Shown: piece by piece, positions 60,246 to 64,000 of the stretch
Layout of the letters: each line of letters opens with the position of its first letter
Numbering within the stretch: position 1 is the first letter of the stretch
NCBI RefSeq assembly: GCF_035594125.1
Contig: NC_087151.1
Span: 17,127,001 to 17,191,000, forward strand
Length of the DNA: 64,000 bases
Reading direction: 5' to 3'
Origin: Scylla paramamosain
Taxonomy: Eukaryota > Arthropoda > Malacostraca > Decapoda > Portunidae
Made by a program: the position numbers and the translations under genes
Notes under the pieces: generated by a model
What the model was told of the DNA's origin: nothing
What the model saw: the letters and a program-made list of their open reading frames with translations, nothing else
The model's database searches: none

Positions 60246-62393
60246 CTTCCTTCATTATTTTTCTTCCTTACTTCTTTGTTTTATATCGTGTTATCTCGTT
60301 TCACACATCATACCCCCTCATAAATAAAAATAAAATTTTCAGATATACAAAGCTTACGAAAATTTTAGGAACACACAAATTCAAAATCAACACATAACTA
60401 ATGGCCACATCATCAGACTCAAACAAGAAGCGCATAATTAACTACTATAACAACTGAAAACAACAGGGCTCCCACTTGGTCCTCCAAACTGAGACTGCCG
60501 TTTCTTCTTTCTCCTCCCCTTACTCCTCTTCCCATACCTGCCTCTGGTTCTACGCCAGGACCTGTGGTCTTCACGGCTACATCGGTGTGCAAGCTTTCTT
60601 CTGCAAAGCATCATATTGAGATCTTTCTTCCCACAGCCACAGCTGTGCCCAGCAACACTGTGACTCTGGTCACTCCTCCTCCATCTCCGTCGTTTCCTCG
60701 GTCCTCTGCCTTCACTACTTCTCCGCCAACTCTGACCTCTCCTTCTCTCTGCACTACACACCCTATTCATTCTGTATATTCTCCTCCACACCGTACAATC
60801 TTCAGAGTCACCATGTAACAATGACATCCCTGCTATCCTGCAACACACAATGACCCCACCAGGGACCTAGTCTCCTGGTGCAACCCCACCAGGGACTGTA
60901 GTCTCTTGGTGCATCATCTTCACGGCAGGGCCAGGCAAAATACTTCCCAGCCAAACAATACTCTCCCTCATGTCAGCACTGCCCACATCACTCACACTTG
61001 CCCGCTCCTGGCTCCGTGGAGCCTCCATGCCACTACCATAAAACTGACAAAATAAAACTGCCACTCCCTCGGCAAAACTGAGATCTGGTCGCTCTCAATA
61101 AAATAAAATACTTCTTCCCGGGTGTGACACCAGAAAGCCTACGTCTCACTGTCAGATTCAACACTACTATTGCTCTGCACCTCCCCCGCCGGCTCCTTGA
61201 TGACACAGGTATCACCACAGTGAGCTAACGGCTCCTCCTTTCCAGAACGCAGCACACCCATCCCCGCACACGGAGCCAAATTTATCTACGTAGCCATCAC
61301 AAAACAACAAACCCTGGCTCCAACATGAGCCTGGCCAACGTGCCCCTGGCTAAGCCCCACTGGTTCCTGCAACTGCTCCTGTGTGCAAGCCTCTCTCATC
61401 ATACCGGACACCTTGTCGCTTCAAGGAAGCTAACATTCATTAACACAGACTACATATCTCGGACCCAGCACCTGACAGTCAACAGCAACTCAGCCTAACG
61501 AAGCTCCCAGCAACACTGAGGGTGCTTCCCGAGCAGTACGCAGCACATCACATGCAGCCTCACTCGGCGCTGCCTCCCAACGCTGCGCTCGAGCCAATAA
61601 CATTATGATAACTCGCCACAGAAGAAGGAATCGGGGGGAGCAACATCATAAATCACTCCCACTCTGGGAGAAACAACACTAGCCATAGCACAACGGAGAG
61701 AGGTCCCAGACAAGATGTCATCAGACTTGCCAGCCTGACCCTTTTGGTTATGCCCAACAAACGGGACCTATGTGCTTTCGTGTCTCCTTAATTTAATTGT
61801 GGATGGCACCTCAAAATGGAGCAACAAAATTCTGACTTACTCTCTCAGCCGGCTATTGACAATATCGTTGCTCTCAACACACAATGCCCTACCCTCAGCT
61901 TCCTTACCATCCACTCCTACCTTGGCAAATAGTGGGGCAACACATACCTGAGGGACAGAACCCTCCTTACTACACTGACAGTGGTAGACGCAGCTGCCAG
62001 CACGGGTGGCTCACCACGTGAGCAAACACCCAAAGTGTCTGGTCCCAGCAGGGGAGTCCACGTCTTGCAGGGGAGGAAACTCCCGCCTCCCCAGTAGAGT
62101 CAAGAGTCTCCCATCCTCGGCAGCGAATCCTGACACACCAGACACAACTAGCTGGGGCCAGGACTGAACACCGGTGCCCACAGTTTTAACACTAGGTGAC
62201 AACTCCGCCTGAGCACCACCTTCGAGAGTCTCTGCAGGTTAAGGCAAGCCATCAAATCCATCAATCCAAATCCAACACTACAGCCTCACCCTCAGCAACA
62301 CTCTCACCAATGTCAGGTGTTTCTTGCAGTAGCTCTGTGATTGTGCAGTCAGGACCTGCACACTAACTCAAAGACGAGTCTAACTCTCGCTCA
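59521..62393 (-). other. Internal region of the LTR element, no recognisable pol
   Basis: A GC-richer region between the presumed 3' LTR and the protease. I could not find reverse transcriptase or integrase motifs on the minus strand, so they seem deleted or replaced. A (CT)n tract lies at 60174-60242. Open frames here (for example 60438-60848, Arg-rich) have no recognisable domain. Confidence 0.45.
60174..60242. repeat. (CT)n microsatellite
   Basis: About 68 bp of CT inside the LTR element. Confidence 0.97.
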
Positions 62394-62631
62394 TCAAAAC
62401 CCTTGCCAGCTTTGGGACAGGCTTCTGGGCACTCTGCCCCCCACAGCGGTATCAAGACAAACACTGCACTCTTTCTGTGGTGGGCCCACCTTATTGCAGT
62501 CGACCCCAGGAGTCACAGAACCCGTGGGCACCCGATGCCTGGGTGTTCGCCTCACCTTAGATCGAGTAACACAACAAACAGTCACCACCATCAGCAACCT
62601 CCTCATCTGGGACAGGGTCCGCGGATGGGAG

Positions 62632-63012
62632 CTACACCCAGACTCTTCCACCTGCCAGGTCATTCCCCAGAAGAAAATCAACACCAGACACTGGCAGGTC
62701 CTCCACTAATGCCACACACGCCTCCACGGCGCTGGTATGACAGCCTAATCTCAGCCATACCAAAGCTCTCCGCGGCGCCAATTTCCCTGGCACCACACAG
62801 GCCGACTGGAGGCAACTCGCCTCCCAGTCACATTCCTGTACAGCGACTGCTGTGCCGCTGTCTCTCAAAACTGTAACGGGGTACATAACCCCATCAATTT
62901 CAACAGTGCCCCGACACAAAAAAGGGCGGCACCACTCCAACTCAGACCTCACAGAGGAGACCAAACATGGCCTGGACTTCATCACTCTCTTGGTCCCGAC
63001 CCTGGGACACAA
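62632..63012 (-). pseudogene. Retroviral-type aspartic protease of the LTR element
   Basis: VTVLRDSGTAVAVQE carries the active-site DSG. SGVDFLLGNDLAGG is the second signature. A typical LTR-retroelement protease of about 110 residues that would cut Gag-Pol. It lies directly downstream of the zinc knuckle; the frame ends near 62632. Confidence 0.8.
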
Positions 63013-63057
63013 TCAAGACCACTGGCTTCTGGGGCATCTTGGAAGCAGTGGTTATTA

Positions 63058-63348
63058 CTAATTTTGGGCATTAGTACTTAAAATGCCCAGTATTCTTGCA
63101 GTAATGGCACTTGGGCTGCATACTATACCTGGGAGTGCTATGTTGCATGCTCCCAGTCTGTCTCCGTCCAGGGCTGGGAAGAGACTTATTACCAACAGGG
63201 CTAACTCGCCCCGACTTATTACTGGAGCCGCTAATATAACATGGACTCCCAAACAAATTGGCGCCGGCTGCGCCACCAGACACGCATCACTCAACCCGAC
63301 AGATGTACCACCAATGAGGCACAGGCCGGTGCGCCAACACGCGGTCAT
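63058..63348 (-). pseudogene. Gag zinc knuckle region
   Basis: CHYCKNTGHFKY, then a stop, then Cys: a CX2CX4HX4C knuckle with one of the four spacer codons changed to a stop. Basic and Ser/Gly-rich sequence precedes it. Confidence 0.7.
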
Positions 63349-64000
63349 CGGCCCACATCACTGACTCGTTTAGGGTTTTAAACCTTTTCTCACAGAGCAG
63401 CGGTACCAACTCCTTGATCACGTTAATAAACTGCTCCATTACCATGAGTTCCTTTAACTCATGATAAGAGCTGGCCTGCTCGCTTGCAATCCACTTTTCA
63501 ATTGTCTTCTCCAGATAGCGAGCACATTCTAAATAGGAGTCACTAGGCCTCTTTCTTCCACGGAACTGCAGCCTGTACACCTCCGGCCGCAGCTCATAAG
63601 CTCTCAGGATATCAGCCTTAAACTACTTGTAATCCTTCAAATCTTCTACTAACATCTTATCGTAAACTTCAAGAGCCTTACCCTTCAACATATTAGCCAC
63701 CAGGCCAACCCACCTCTCCTGAGGCCACTCAAATTCTGAGGTTTTCTTTTCAAATCTCCTAAACCACTCTGTCACCTTCTTCCCATCAAACTCTAGTATT
63801 AACTTCAAACTCCTCACCATCTGATTTTCTACTGTATCCTCCTTAACTCGTCTCCTCAAGCCATGAGGTGAATTAACTTCAATCTTAGTCTTCTCCAACT
63901 CAAACATCTTATTCTTCTCAGCTTCTTCCTTATCTCTTTCTACCATAAGGATCTTCATTTTTTTTTCATGTATCCTTGCCTTCTTCTTCTCCTTCTTTTC
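63287..64000 (-). pseudogene. Gag of the LTR element, partial at window edge
   Basis: 63623-63958 has LILEFDGKKVTEWFRRFEKK and WVGLVANMLKGKALEVYDKM, a retrotransposon gag capsid segment. 63287-63580 has YRLQFRGRKRPSDSYLECA and a SCAN-like FIPL-type region. A stop near 63622 separates them. The Lys/Glu-rich coiled-coil-like start continues past 64000, so the 5' part and 5' LTR are outside the window. Confidence 0.8.

Overview
The window looks like intergenic DNA from an arthropod, most likely a decapod crustacean. It has very dense (CT)n, (TG)n, (TA)n and (TAA)n microsatellites, arthropod-type TTAGG telomeric repeats, several 5'-truncated non-LTR retrotransposons, LTR elements, a tRNA-derived SINE and foldback elements. 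Host coding sequence is scarce: one terminal exon of a tyrosine-protein phosphatase (5262-5488, +) and two tentative small exons (6019-6100, 7122-7172). The species is inferred from repeat content, not proven.

Layout. 1-8.8 kb: microsatellites, a SINE, a 165-bp palindrome, a long MITE-like element and the phosphatase exon. 8.8-15.7 kb: a decayed LINE (+) split by a whole LTR retrotransposon (10562-15084, minus), with 5-bp target duplications GATTG on both sides and a polypurine tract next to its 3' LTR. 17.4-20.6 kb: a fairly complete LINE on the minus strand.

20631-36527 holds a 15.9-kb Polinton/Maverick element with 5'-AG...CT-3' ends, long terminal inverted repeats and a perfect 6-bp target duplication ACTGTG. 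All its genes are on the minus strand. In transcription order they are: penton-like minor capsid protein; protein-primed DNA polymerase B, with a Cys-rich N-terminus split over small exons; packaging ATPase; integrase; two small conserved-looking proteins; a macro-domain-like protein; a small membrane protein; a pX/pVI-like virion peptide; double-jelly-roll major capsid protein; adenain-like protease; and a spliced Pro/Asp-rich protein. The set covers replication, integration and virion assembly. Integrase, ATPase, protease and penton are open. The polymerase, one small gene and the last gene carry frameshifts at homopolymer runs, and the capsid gene has one in-frame stop. Each terminus can fold into a ~105-nt near-perfect hairpin.

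36.6-42.9 kb: another LINE (+), itself interrupted by a 5'-truncated LINE with a 660-codon open frame; the outer LINE's 3' end carries a recent 346-bp tandem duplication. 43.2-59.2 kb: a degenerate ~96-bp satellite that flips orientation near 57.3 kb. Within or beside it are a LINE fragment (44.4-46.2 kb), a broken second Polinton penton gene (46.65-47.93 kb) containing a foldback insertion with head-to-head TTAGG repeats, a second-Polinton polymerase scrap (51.0-51.2 kb) and a LINE copy (53.3-55.8 kb). 59.2-64 kb: the 3' LTR, protease and gag of a minus-strand LTR element running off the window.
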